This document shows, piece by piece, positions 9,728 through 21,056 of a stretch of DNA of 64,000 nucleotides. A model generated the notes under the pieces. The model saw nothing but the letters and a program-made list of their open reading frames with translations, was not told the origin of the DNA and searched no databases. The translations under genes were made by a program, and so were the position numbers. The first letter of the stretch is position 1, and every line of letters begins with the position of its first letter. This DNA comes from Misgurnus anguillicaudatus (lineage: Eukaryota > Chordata > Actinopteri > Cypriniformes > Cobitidae): NCBI RefSeq assembly GCF_027580225.2, contig NC_073358.2:45904001-45968000 (forward strand), given 5' to 3'.

Positions 9728-10509
9728 GGGAGATTCTCATGAAATTAGACTTATGAGGTGTCATGAAACATTTTGATGAAAAAAAGTAAATGCAAAGTAA
9801 AAGTATTAAAATAAGAAGCATACAGTTACAAACATTTCTTTACGTACTATTTTGTACATAAATGACATCATACAAACCAATTTTGTTGTTTTTTCCACAT
9901 TTAAGGGAAACATTTTCATTACCGCAACGTGTCCATGACTGGATTTGGGTTCTTTGACATGGAAAATTTATAGTAAAAAAATCTAAAAAATAAAAAGCTT
10001 CAGTGCATGTTATACTATAAAAGTTTACAGTAAAGAAACATGTGGTATTTGGTGATCATTGCTAAATGTAGAGACAGTAATAAGGAATATAAATGTGTCC
10101 AAGAAAAAGTTTCTCCTCATCCTCAACAATTTTCAATCATTGTTTAAGCCCTCAAGGAACTAACATTTAAAAAAAATGTTGTAAGGGACATAATTGACTG
10201 TAACACTGAAGATGTCTCCAGATAAAAGTTGAAATTTTGTTTGTCATAGTACCTAGACAACTTTTTAGTTCTCATTACCGAAACATGAATTTGTAAATGC
10301 ATATATTTAATGTAATATCACGTTGCGGAAAGGATAATTTTTGATAATGATAAACTAAAAAAATTTAATAATTCTATAGGAAATATTTTTTAAATCCTCT
10401 AAAAATAATGGTTATAGTAAGTTCAGACTGTGAAAAAAAAATTGGCTTCAAGGGTTTTAAAAAAAAATCTGATGCTGGACACCCAAGTCTGGATTTCGTG
10501 AGAATCACC
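9728..10509. mobile_element. TIR repeat B, copy 1
   Basis: The left end is GGAGATTCTCATGAAAT and the right end ATTTCGTGAGAATCACC, an imperfect inverted pair. It starts just after the TTAA MITE. Ordered words (TTAGACTTATGAGGTGTCATG, AGAAGCATACAGTTACAAACA, GTCCATGACTGGATTTGGGT, CCCTCAAGGAACTAACATTT) recur at 49484-50232, and its second half at 47443-48062. Confidence 0.75.
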
Positions 10510-11565
10510 CTTATGCATGTCATCTAAATGATTTAAATAAACATTAGCATTTATTTTGTACTTCTAACAAAAGAAGTAAATATATTAGCTTGCCTTGTAA
10601 ACTACAAAACATTATTACTATTATTGGATATCATGACTGTATTGATGGTTCTCTGGAGCCGTTTTATCTTTCAGCCAACGCTGTTTATGTGTGGCTTATG
10701 GTATGGTTTAGTATTAATATTAAAGTACATAGGCTGGTATTATGCCAAAGCCAACATTATGGTTTAGATCCAACCACAAATATCCCCACAGGCTTTATGT
10801 ACTACAGTAGGTGGTACAGGATGTTCCACAAGCATCTATAGTGAATGAGTAAATTTTTCCGGCCTCTGTACTGTACTGTCCAGACTTCAGTTCCTTAAAA
10901 GGTCTGTTTCACCCTGTCCAATCAGAGTCGGAGACAAACTGTTCCCAGCCGCTGATGCACTAATCCTGCATGTTCCCTCCTGGAGATAAGGGTTCGAATG
11001 AAGACGTAGATGAGGGGAGGGTCACAGTGCACCGCATAATCCTGATGTTCCGACATCGACCTTTTATTGAATCTGACGTCGTTAGATCAATACCTCCCTC
11101 CACGTGAACACCAGTCGGCCATATGCACACAAATCCACACACGTTTACCGGCTGCTTATTACATTCCACATCCTGGAAAGACTCGTAAAGTGCCTGGATA
11201 GGCACTTTTATTATAACGTTAATTAGCCGACTCTCCAGTGAGTCCTGTGATGGAGAGAGTTACTCCGTCAGCACTTCGGCAAGCTTGTTATATTATGCAA
11301 GGTGGTTTTTCTCAGGTCCTGTAGGTCAGGCTAAACCGAGGGATCTGGGTAATCCAGCTCTTAGGTTTTAATTGCAGCGGATTGGATTAGCACGCTGTAC
11401 TGCTACTCGTTGAGATGAGCTGTGATCCTTGTTAATAGGTCGGCAGAGATCAAATCAAGAATTGCCTTTTTCTGGGTGTGTGCGCCTACTGAACTATATT
11501 TTGGGGAAACAGTTGTTATGCAGATGCGTTTATCCAAAATGACTCACAGTGACTTTAATCTATAA
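10510..11565. other. Spacer without recognised gene or repeat
   Basis: The stretch shows balanced composition from about 10860 to 11480, with no copy elsewhere in the window. Frames of 83 (10590-10841 plus) and 81 codons (10960-11205 minus) have no recognisable motif. A conserved non-coding element is possible but not demonstrable here. Confidence 0.3.
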
Positions 11566-11621
11566 CAGTGGTTCTTAAACCTTTCGTAGTGTGCCCCCCT
11601 TTGTGTAGAGTGCATCTCTGA

Positions 11622-11965
11622 CCGTGGGTTTACACCAGCTGCGTTTGAGATGTCAAATTCGCGTCTACTGCGTCTAGTTTGCCGCTTTAACATTTTGAGT
11701 TTACTCGCTTCATTCACGCATGAAATTAGCATCATGGGAGGGGCTTCTGCGACTTCGCTTGCTTTCTGTAATCACGTCACTACTAGAGCAAGCTCCTGAT
11801 TGGTTAATGCGGTATGTTTTTCTGCCTAAGTTAAAATTTTTAAACTCCAGCGTTATGCGCGGCAAGGCTCAATTTACGTCATTCGCGTCAACGTGTCTTC
11901 ACATTGACTTAACATTGAAATCACTTTTGCCTGACGCCTCTTCCGCGGCTGGTGTGAACGCAACA
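11622..11965. mobile_element. Harbinger-like MITE, short copy
   Basis: The ends GGGTTTACACCAGCTGCG and GCGGCTGGTGTGAACGCAA are inverted and match the termini of larger relatives at 16214-16920 and 44398-45185. The interior shares GCGTCTA..GCGTCTAGTTTGCCGCTT and CCTGATTGGTTAA blocks but is shortened. Confidence 0.65.
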
Positions 11966-11966
11966 T

Positions 11967-12593
11967 TAGGCTCTGTTTACACGAGAACGCTTGAGGGTGA
12001 AAACGTAAAAATATTTAATCGTATGTGCCTTTCGTTTACACGGCAATGGCGTTTTTGGGGCTTTAAAACACAAAAAAGTGAAACAACCCTCTAGAGTGGA
12101 AATCTTAAAAACGCTCTACCCATCTAAAGGGTAAAAACTGAAAGTCTGCTCACGGTGGCTCTCGTCACGTACGCGTGTACGTCACGTCGGACCTTCAAGT
12201 TGCCATAGCAGCTCTGATAAATATACAAGAGTCTTTCGAGCAGTTGTACGAAATATTCACAGCTAGTATTACTGATCGGAGAAGGCGCATTAATTACCTC
12301 TATCAAATTGTTGATGCGTCAATTCGTCGGAGGCAAACCAGATGACTTTTGACGAGACCTGGGAGAACATGGAAGAAGGTTGTACGCAGGCGCGTGGACT
12401 TGGTGGTGTTGTGCGTCAGTGCTTCACATTGCCACCTAGCCGCCTGGAGTGCATACTACATCGAATATCACACACTTTTGCATCAGATTTCCCCCCAAAA
12501 CACTCGTACTGTATAAACGCGGAATAAAAAGTGATAATCCAACGCCACTTTTGCATTTTCTCTTCACATCGTTTCTGTGTAAACGTAGCCTTA
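11967..12593. mobile_element. TIR element ending in TAAGGCT/AGCCTTA
   Basis: The left end TAGGCTCTGTTTACACGAG and the right end TGTGTAAACGTAGCCTTA form an imperfect inverted repeat. The interior is non-coding and GC-richer, with a TACGCGTGTACGTCACG block. It directly abuts the Harbinger-like MITE. Confidence 0.6.
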
Positions 12594-12747
12594 GTGCCCC
12601 CCCTCAAAAAATGGATGAAATCAAACAATCTCAAACTTCAAATTTGAATTTAATAAAACATATTAGATGATACAATGTTGTGGTGTTGGTTGGTAGCTGA
12701 ATTTATGATAAATTAATGTATTTTATAAATACATTGACACGCCCCCC

Positions 12748-13838
12748 AGTTTGTGTACCAAATATGTGTTTGTTGCATCATGTAAACCATGTGCATCACG
12801 TGTTTTGTCAAAATAAGTGCCTGTTGCACACGCGTCAAAACCGTTTATGATAAAAGAGACGCTCTCATTCACAAAACACACGCAAGACACTCCCTTAACA
12901 GTAAACTCTGATGATGCATGAGAATATGCGAGTATCTGGCAAATGTAAGCGTCTTTTTTTATCATAAACCCTTTAGACGCGTTTGCAGCGGGCACTTATT
13001 TTGACAAAACACGTGATGCACATACACTGTAAGAAACTACTCTGGAGGGTGTTAAATATAACCCATGAAAATTAGTTATAATTTACTTTAGTATATGAGC
13101 TAGCAGGTAAAATAAAAAATAATGGGAACATTTAACTTCACTATCCAATTTTTAACAGTAATAACTGCAATACTAAAAAATTAAGTAACATATACCCCAA
13201 AATATTAGCTTTGGCACTGCAAAGTGCGCATGAATGAACATCCAGGCGGGACTCGAGTCACCATTTTTCATAACATATCGGCGGGAGAACTGCGGTTTGT
13301 TGACAGGTAAGTTTTTATTTAAATTGTTGATATCATCATGAATGGAAATGTTAAGTTGTTTAACGGTAAAATCTACCAGAAGTTTAGTCATTTGCGCGCT
13401 TCTCTCTCTCTCTGTTCTCGAGTGACAGATTGATAGAATGTCAGTCAGGTTAGCTTTGAAACATTGTTCAGTTCTTGCACCTGCGAATACGAATAAAAAT
13501 ACATTTTTATGATTAAAATATATTAACTACTATTATTATTATTTACATGGCTGAATATCAGGAACAGCGGAGCTGCTCAATAGTATATGAGTGGTTGAAC
13601 TTGAGCAAGCCATGTGACGAGAGAGAGCAGCGGACGGTTCATCTACAGACGGGAGGGCGTCGAGCAGACAAACAAACAACGGTAAAGCTGTCAATGCTAT
13701 AATTACTGTTAAAGTTTCATGCAACTCGACAAGCCAAACACATATTTTGAAATGACAAACCACACACATGAAGGGCTACATACACGTGACGAACTTCGCA
13801 TCGTGGGCTCTTTGAAAAAAAGTCACCGGCCGCCACTG
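12748..13838 (-). mobile_element. CAGTGGCGG hAT MITE, reverse copy, truncated and interrupted
   Basis: In reverse orientation this matches the intact 464-bp copy at 56818-57281. The right boundary is CGGCCGCCACTG at 13838. The distal end near 12748 is missing. Matching segments are about 12748-13021 and 13700-13838, and 13022-13700 is foreign sequence without identified termini. Diagnostic words are ATCACGTGTTTTGTCAAAA, TTATGATAAAAGAGACGCTC and CACTCCCTTAACA. Confidence 0.7.
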
Positions 13839-15814
13839 CTGCATAGCAATGCTTGTATACATGTATGTGCAACTAAAGCTCTGGAGCTATAAGTGGCAAA
13901 TCCCGCAGGTCATAAACTCAATAAAGACTCAGTCAATAGACAATATCTGTGCTGATACCATCACATCACTTCCTCCTGACCTCTCTGTCTCTCTCCATCA
14001 GCTCCTCCCACGAGCCACTTGTCAATCATCATCACCTCGTCTCGTTGGCACGCGCCTTTGCCCCTCTTCAGTCAGTAAGAGTAAATTGTTTTTGCACGTG
14101 CGTTGGGTGAGGGGGGTACAGGCGGCTAAAGAAAAACATTCGGTTTTGCCAAAGATAAATTAGCGTATTAGTATTCTGCATGGAGAGGCACTTTCCATTC
14201 CTCTGTTAATGGCTCTTACACATGCGGCTCCACCAAAGCAGAACGTCCATGACATGGCGGCCGCATAATTGCAGGTTGCTGGTGGGTGCATGGGTACTGT
14301 AAGCGCGTGTGTTTGAGTGTCAGGAGTTCATACTGCGTGTCACTTCTGGATTTCTTCGGGATGTGTATTTTTAGAACTCCATTACATCACGCAAATGAAA
14401 AATAAATAAAAAACTTCATGCGGCATATTTACCTTTCCTATTAAAAAAAGAGCAAGGAAAGTTTTGCTAAGTACAGCCTCGCTCACATCACACTTATGGA
14501 AAAGATCTTTTTGATCTGCTAAACCCTGGAAGATGTGAGATTAACGCTGCCGCCTTGTGAAAAATTTTGAGGAGACGGAGAAAAATGTCTCTATTTGCTA
14601 CATCTAATCTTATTACTCTTTCTGAGAACTATATATCCTCTCTGTGATATTTCTTGCCGGCGTACGTGTGAGTTTTATGAAGTCTCTTACATGTGGTATT
14701 TCTAATATTGGTATTGTATCTGCCAGGGAGAGGAATGTATTGACGTTACATTGAAGGAGGGAGGTATAGATGAATGAAATATGAAATATAGATGAGACGA
14801 GTGTGAGACATCTGTATGCCGCAGTGTCTCAGACTGACCCACTACTGTCTCTAATTTCACATTCAAATGCAGCTGCTCATCCACAGCTGACTTCACCATT
14901 TTAACACTCTCTCTCTCGCTCATCGAGCTCAATTCTCGTTTTCAATTTTGAAGCGCTTTGAAGGTTGGCCAGCGTAGTCATCTCCTGAGATTGGACTGTA
15001 GCGCTTACCTTTCTCTTTTGCTCTGTTATTCACTTCACTGCCATCACATCTCTCTCTCTCTCTTACTCGCTCGCTCGCTCATTTATTCTCTCTCCTTACC
15101 CTATTGTCACCTCTTAAAAAGAAACTGTTTTTCTGGACATTTGATATAAATCCTGTGTGACCCACATAATCCCACGTCTACAACTGCTACTTACTTTCAG
15201 TCACTCTGTTTTTATTTGTTTACCTCTCTCTTTCTCTCACACACAAATCCAACCATATTGTAAACCTTTCTTTCTTTTGTCTGTCTTTCTGCTGGACCTT
15301 TCAACATGAGCTTTTTTATTTCTAAATGAGGTTCTGATCTCTTACAGCTCATGAATTTGTGTTTTAGCTATAGTGTCACCGGGGACAGTACAGGAATTGA
15401 GACGTTGTACATCAAATGGCAACATGTTGCAGAATATTCAGCAGCCCGGTCCATTATCTCTAAAGCTGACCTCGTGAAAATTGAATCATTTAGGTTTTGA
15501 GAGCTATTGCGTTTAGTGAAGTAAACATGTTTGCGAGGGTTGCTGTACTCCAGGGGTTTGGAGAATATTTTCCCTGAGAGGATCTTTGGAAAGTATATTT
15601 TGGAACAGAGTCATCTAATTCCAAAGCCTCTGTGACTGTGATCTATTTTACTGCATGTGTGGGGGGAAAGAAGAGAAGTAGTTTGGGAAGGATGCTGATG
15701 GTTTCTATTTCAGCTCTTGTAAACAAACAGCACAACTTCAGTGACTTGGGTAAGACTAGTAGGTTACACAGGAGTTGTATTGCAGTTAATATGCATTTCC
15801 TGGAACACTTTAAA
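13839..15814. other. Single-copy spacer with CT tracts
   Basis: No coding exon or repeat copy was recognised. From about 14165 to 14560 the composition is balanced and the segment contains a NotI-like GCGGCCGC. CT-rich tracts (15050-15090, 15220-15300) give low-complexity frames such as 14958-15149. Candidate for conserved non-coding DNA only. Confidence 0.3.
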
Positions 15815-16973
15815 AAAATCCATCTATATCTGGATTTAAACCGACTGACCTACAAATCTGTTGTTAACAATTTCACTCTCTTCCTGAAACGCACCTATCC
15901 CTAATTGGACAGCTAATCTGTTGTGATTGGCCTGAATACCTCTGAGGTCAGCCAGAAACGTGACGCTCCTTACCATGTTTGAAAGATTCGGTTGCTAACA
16001 GGAGTTAACTTACAGGCTGTGAGTCCAAGCGCAAGGAATTATGATAATGTCGGTCTTTACTACATCACCAATCCCAGGAAGTAAACTGTTGCCTTCAATC
16101 CGTGTGTTTGTTGTAGTACAGAAAAAAGATTTATGTTGGAGACGTTAACTTGCATCATCGTTTACTTTGGGGTTTGTACCTTTGCATATTGTTAACATGT
16201 ACTAATACACACTGATGCTGCATTTACACCAACCGCGGTAGAGGCGTGAAGCGCAAGTAATTTCAATGTTAATCAATGTGAAGGCATTGAGCATTGTGCG
16301 CAGTATGTGATGTACGCGCGAATGGTGCTTTTTGTGCATTTTGCGGTTCACGCGAATTTGCGGCTGACGCCCGAGTTGAACAATTTGAACTTTGGCGGAA
16401 TTTCGCGCCGCGTTAACCAATCAGGAGCCTGCTTGCTGCTGTGGTGGCAGCCCCGCCCAGAGTCACTCATTAAACCAACGCTTGATATTGTCCGTAAGCA
16501 GTCACCCGCAGCTATACAACACAAGTTCTTTTTTCTATAGAGGAGACAGGAATAAAAGGATCTTGCTTGGAAGAGTGTCAGTGAGGACATTGGGCAACCT
16601 GGTAACTTGTAATACACACTTCACTTTTGAGTCACGTGACGTTTATCGACCCGCGTAGTTTATTTTCCCCCTATAGTAAGGTTACCAAACTCTTTTGATG
16701 AATGCACAATCAACATCAGTCATCTTGCAAACAGACAACCGCATAGCACTTGCCCCTCCGACAAGAAGCGGAGTTTGCCTCTGATGCGCGTCAAATGCTT
16801 GCTTTTTCCGCGCATCTACTCTGCTCTACACGCGGGAATGCATCCAAATTGTTCAAGCGGCAAACCACGCGTGGTAGACACGATTTTGACGCCTGAAACG
16901 CGGTTGGTGTAAACTCAGCATGACACACCAAAGGAAATGTAAAAACGTGAATCGGACAATAGGTGCTTTTTAA
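15815..16973 (-). mobile_element. Dispersed repeat R, copy 2, interrupted
   Basis: Reverse-oriented relative of 5703-6160. It runs from about 15815 to 16213, is split by a Harbinger-like MITE, and resumes at 16921 to end in ATAGGTGCTTTTTAA. The copy at 5703 has the two parts joined, so it serves as the empty site for the insertion. Confidence 0.7.
16214..16920. mobile_element. Harbinger-like MITE inserted in repeat R
   Basis: The ends TGCTGCATTTACACCAACCG and GGTTGGTGTAAACTCAGCA are inverted, with TGA on both sides, a 3-bp duplication close to the TWA typical of PIF/Harbinger. The interior holds GC-rich blocks with CGCG words and a CCAATCAGGAGCCTGCTTGC segment also found at 44680. Frames of 72-89 codons on both strands are unsupported. 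Confidence 0.7.
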
Positions 16974-17177
16974 CCCATTTGCGCCTGATGCTGCATGCCG
17001 AAAAATTACATCTACCGACGGTTACTTTTATCTCATTTTCTAAACTGTTCCAGAGGCTTAGATATTAAGTTTTTGGTAGACGTTGACAAGTCTTAGTATT
17101 TTTTCTAAAATCCTCAGGAGAAAAGGGTTATTTATCCTAGAATAACATAGGTTTTAGGCGTTTTAGGAGTAAATGGG
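16974..17177. mobile_element. Short TTAA-flanked MITE, second family
   Basis: The 204-bp segment starts CCCATTTGCGCC and ends AGTAAATGGG, with TTAA at 16970-16973 and 17178-17181. The inverted ends are only about 7 bp. It is not related in sequence to the CTCTTTC family. Confidence 0.55.
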
Positions 17178-17252
17178 TTAATTTGTTGTTTTAATATATC
17201 TCTATACACTCTTACAAAGATTTAGTTATTATAATTACATTAAAGCGTATTA

Positions 17253-17927
17253 TTAAAGGTGCCGTAGATTGGAAAACTGTATTTACCTAGGCATAGATGA
17301 ATAATAGTGTGTACATGATAATGACATATTGTGAGCCTCAAACACTATTGTTTTCTCCTCCTTAGGGGGTGTGCGCATCAAAGCTTTTAAAGGTCACGTC
17401 CTTTCTGATCCCATTTTTTAAATCTTAGTTAGTGTGTAATGTTGCTATAATAGCATAAATAATACCTGTAAAATGCTAAATCTCAAAGTTTACTGCCAGG
17501 CGATATATTTTCTTTTACAGAATTTGCCTTTCAAAGTCTACAGTGAACGGACGGTTTGGACTACCGTCCTCTAGTTCCTGCTTTAATGACGTCACTAGAA
17601 CAGTTTTTTTGACTAAAACTCCGCCCACAGGAATTAGTCAGTCGCCAGCTAAGCTAACGGCAAGCTAAGCTGCTATCGAATCACAACAGTAGGTCACAAC
17701 TAAACAAACTACATAATCAGAACTTATTACGGATTTCTGAAGGAGAGACTTCATAAAATAAGGAAGACATCAGACCGTTTTTAGGACAGTGAAAATAACG
17801 GTATACAGATAAGTCAATTGTGTTAAAAATACTGCGTTTTTTTACACATGAAACATGAACACATGTTATATTTCGCACTGTAAACACAATAAAAGCTTCA
17901 AAAACACAGAAAGAACGGGACCTTTAA
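17253..17927. mobile_element. Non-coding repeat with TTAAAGGT ends
   Basis: The ends TTAAAGGTGCC and GGGACCTTTAA are inverted. The interior contains AAACTCCGCCCACAG and AGCTAAGCTAACGGCAAGCTAAGC. Such AAAGG..-ended repeats are common in teleosts, and no superfamily is claimed. Confidence 0.5.
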
Positions 17928-18367
17928 ACCTTTTTTCAGCAGACTGCAAGCTTTTTACAGCTGAGCGCTTTAGTTGCTGTGATACTTCTGCTTTGTTTAT
18001 CAGTCGTTGAACGATGCACTGGTTGGTTTGTTGTGATGTTTATCCCACCCCTCCTCCATTGTGATTGGACGGCCGTGTGAGAATTGACATTGACGAGCTG
18101 AGCTTTTCATCCACAAAGTTGAATATATTTCAACTTTCGGCGCAGAGCGCAGAAAATACGACGAACGCCGACTTTCAGTGCGAAAAAAACTCCAACTGCT
18201 GGCTTTTTTGAAAAAACTTCGCACTTCCATTGGAAACCATCGAAAACATACGCCGGCGTAAAACCTTTGGTTTGCACATTGCCTTACAGTATGTAATCCT
18301 TGTGCATGCAAAAGACTGCTGAAAAACAGGCCAAACTCAATATATCACAGACTGTGACGTTACACTT
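17928..18367. other. Spacer, no recognised gene
   Basis: It contains a TGTGATTGGACGGCCGTGTG block and CGCAGAGCGCAGAAAA words that look like the interior of a decayed DNA element, but no boundaries were found. The 103-codon minus frame (18000-18311) shows no motif. Confidence 0.35.
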
Positions 18368-18538
18368 GTCAATACTTTGTGTTTGTTTACAGATGCATCA
18401 TGTTTATTTTCTAAATTTTGCGAAAAGCACAACATTTTTCACATTGAGATATATATATATATGCGAAAATGTTTGCGCTTTTTGCAAAATTAAGAAAATA
18501 AACATGATGCATCTCTTAACAAACACAAAGTATTGATA
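18368..18538. repeat. Foldback hairpin, arms about 45 bp
   Basis: CAATACTTTGTGTTTGTTTA and GATGCATCATGTTTATTTTC on the left (18370-18413) are matched in reverse complement at 18491-18537. The loop is about 78 bp with an ATATATATAT centre, itself partly symmetric (GCGAAAA..CGCTTTTTGC). Confidence 0.85.
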
Positions 18539-18717
18539 TTTTGACCATGCTCACTCCTTACTACAGTAAATTTACCATGATTACTATAGTATTTGTAGCT
18601 AAACCACAGTAACCACAAATGTTTTTTTTGTCTTATTACAGAAACCACTTTATTTGTGATTTTCTATGAACATGGTTGCTATACTTTTTCTGTAGTAAAA
18701 CCATGGTTTCTATAAGG

Positions 18718-18727
18718 CGTGTGTGTG

Positions 18728-18759
<32 letters not shown>

Positions 18760-18767
18760 TGTGTGTA
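18718..18767. repeat. (TG)n/(CGTG)n microsatellite
   Basis: TG repeats grade into GCGTGCGTGCGTG repeats, then return to TG, over about 50 bp. Confidence 0.95.
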
Positions 18768-19369
18768 GGTTGTTAATATACAGATATGACCCTCAAAATG
18801 TGCATTGACTCTTATTTGTTTGGATTATATTTTTAGCTATAATTTATATTAACCACAAACAAAACAAATACTTTTTTTTATTCCTGCCTGAAAGACTCAT
18901 TATGTGGCGCATTATGCAAGTCTTCCCTCAGGTGTCAATCACAGATTGTTCAGGAGCTTTCACGCCTTCTCACATGTGGTTTTCTAAGCAAAAAGAGTTA
19001 GAAATTCTTAATCAATATATTGTTTTATGGGAATGAGTAAGCAGAATGCCTCTAGACTACTAGATCCTGTTTTGAAAAGTCTTTTGAAATCATGTTTAGT
19101 ATGGGTTTTGTTAAAATTTAATCTAGCTTTTTCAAAAACCACACATAAACATTTTTCTCTTAAAAATACAAACATGTACATACATGTTTCTCACATAATA
19201 TAATTTGTGCTGAACACGGTGTTGAGACTTTTAGCATTGCTATGTTTTTAAGCAACTGAATAAAGCACAAATATCAGTGCAGGTCAAAAGGAGGCCAAAT
19301 CAGTTAATGCTATATATGCTAGCGTTTAGGCTACATTTTGCAAGTCCATACTGGAAAAACACAAACATC

Positions 19370-19690
19370 TCAGAAACGTCCATTTCCAATCTCAGATGAA
19401 TTGATTATTCCTCAAAATCTCAAACTTAAGGTCTGTTTACAGACACAGAGCTACTTAAATGGGCCGCTCTAAGAAACAGCAAATCAGAGAAGAGCTCAAC
19501 ATTATTATTAATGACCCTTTCAAATAATGTAATAATAGACCGTTTCATTCAAAGGACAAATCCTAGGGTTGGAAATGGACATGTAAAAACATCTCTGGAT
19601 AATTTTTGCACCTAATAAAGCCACATAATGTACCATCTATGTAGATATCAGAGAACAATTTAACAAATTATTTCAGTGCATTATCTGTGA
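19370..19690 (-). repeat. Dispersed repeat G, copy 1 (empty-site version)
   Basis: The reverse complement matches 36309-36386 plus 36815-37080. Shared words: GTCCATTT, GAGAAGAGCTCAACATTA-like, AATGACCCTTTCAAATAA, ACATCTCTGGATAATTTTT, CTATGTAGATATCAGAGAACA. It lacks the TTAA MITE present in the other copy. Confidence 0.75.
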
Positions 19691-19827
19691 AATGAAAAAA
19701 AAGGAAATTAAATATGTTTTTTATTTCAGTCCTTGCAATTAATTATTCATTTATTAAACAAAAACATAATAACTGAAAAAAGGTGTAGGCTGAAGCCAAT
19801 GCTTATTATGCCTACGCTTTATATATA

Positions 19828-21054
19828 CACTCACCTAAAGGATTATTGGGAACACCATACTAATACCATGTTTGACCCCCTTTCACTTTCAGAACTGCCT
19901 TAATTCTATGTGGCATTGATTCAACAAGGTGCTGAAAGCATTCTTTAGAAATGTTGGACCATATTGATAGGATACTGTAGCATCTTGCAGTTGATGGAGA
20001 TTTGTGGGATGCACATCCAGGGCACGAAGCTCTCGCTCCACCACATCCCAAAGATGCTCTATTGGGTTGAGATTCTGGTGACTGTTGGGGCCATTTTAGT
20101 ACAGTGAACTCATTGTCATGTTCAAGAAACCAATTTGAAATGATTCAAGCTTTGTGACATGGTGCATTATCCTGCTGGAAGTAGCCATCAGAGGATGGGT
20201 ACAGGGTGGTCATAAAGGGATGGACATGGTCAGAAACAATGCTCAGGTAGGCCGTGGCATTTAAACGATGCCAAATTGGCACTAAGGGGCCTAAAGTGTG
20301 CCAAGAAAACATCCCCAACACCATTACACCACCACCTCCAGCCTGCACAGTGGTAACAAGGCATGATGGATCCATGTTCTCATTCTGTTTATGCCAAATT
20401 CTGAATCTGCCATCTGAATGTCTCAACAGAAATCAAGACTCATCAGACCAGGCAACATTTTTCCAGTCTTCAACTGTCAAAGTTTGGTGAGCTTGTGCAA
20501 ATTGTAGCCTCTTTTTCCTATTTGTAGTAGAGATGAGTGGTACCCGGTGGGGTCTTCTGATGTTGTAGCCCATCCGCCTCAAGGTTGTGCGTGTTGTGTC
20601 TTCACAAATGCTTTGCTGCATACCTCGGTTGTAACGAGTGGTTATTTCAGTCAAAGTTGCTCTTCTATCAGCCTGAATCAGTCGGCCCATTCTCCTCTGA
20701 CCTCTAGCATCAACAAGGCATTTTCACCAACAGGACTGCCGCATACTGGATGTTTTTCCCTTTTCACACCATTCTTTGTAAACTCTAGAAATGGTTGTGC
20801 ATGAAAATCCCAGTAACTGAGCAGATTGTGAACTACTCAGACCGCCCCGTCTGGCACCAAAGACCATGCCATGCTCAAAATTGCTCAAATCACATTTCTT
20901 TCCCATTCTGACATTCAATTTGGAGTTCCGGAGATTGTCTTGACCATGACCACACCCCTAAATGCATTGAAGCAACTGCCATGTGATTGGTTGATTAGAT
21001 AATTGCATTAATGAGAACTTGAACAGGTGTTCCTAGTAATCCTTTAGGTGAGTG
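19828..21054 (-). mobile_element. Tc1/mariner-family transposon, full length
   Basis: The 1227-bp element has inverted ends CACTCACCTAAAGGATTA and TAATCCTTTAGGTGAGTG, flanked by TA on each side. Its length and termini fit a Tc1-like family widespread in fishes. It encodes one broken transposase on the minus strand. Both termini are intact, so it could in principle be mobilised in trans, but this copy cannot make its own enzyme. Confidence 0.95.
19860..20918 (-). pseudogene. Tc1-like transposase, inactivated
   Basis: This enzyme would cut and paste the flanking element via a DD34E catalytic triad. From ATG at 20918, the N-terminal helix-turn-helix region is readable (SQSAQLLGFSCTTISRVYKEW), then an in-frame TGA. 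Next come the second DNA-binding part, the first catalytic Asp in AWSDES followed by a TGA where family members have Arg, and the second Asp in QQDNAPCHKA followed by another TGA at an expected Arg. The latter two stops fit CGA-to-TGA decay. A one-base insertion near 20073 shifts the frame over the region expected to hold the third acidic residue (Glu). Near 19975 five extra bases restore the frame for the C-terminus (ISKECFQHLVESMP). Confidence 0.92.
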
Positions 21055-21056
21055 TA

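Larger units (their letters stand above)
11566..12747. mobile_element. hAT-type MITE split by two further elements, right end lost
   Basis: It begins CAGTGGTTCTTAAACC followed by GTGCCCCCC. The same element resumes at about 12594 with GTGCCCCCCCTCAAAA and runs to CACGCCCCCCAGTTT at about 12747, where the expected GAACCACTG end is replaced by another hAT MITE. The two insertions are at 11622-11965 and 11967-12593. Confidence 0.6.

Noticed and set aside
16202..16658. Overlapping frames of 72-89 codons on both strands
   Set aside because: All are inside a Harbinger-like MITE. The related element at 44398 does not conserve the frames.
20254..20804. Plus-strand frames of 78 and 85 codons
   Set aside because: They are shadows of the minus-strand Tc1 transposase.
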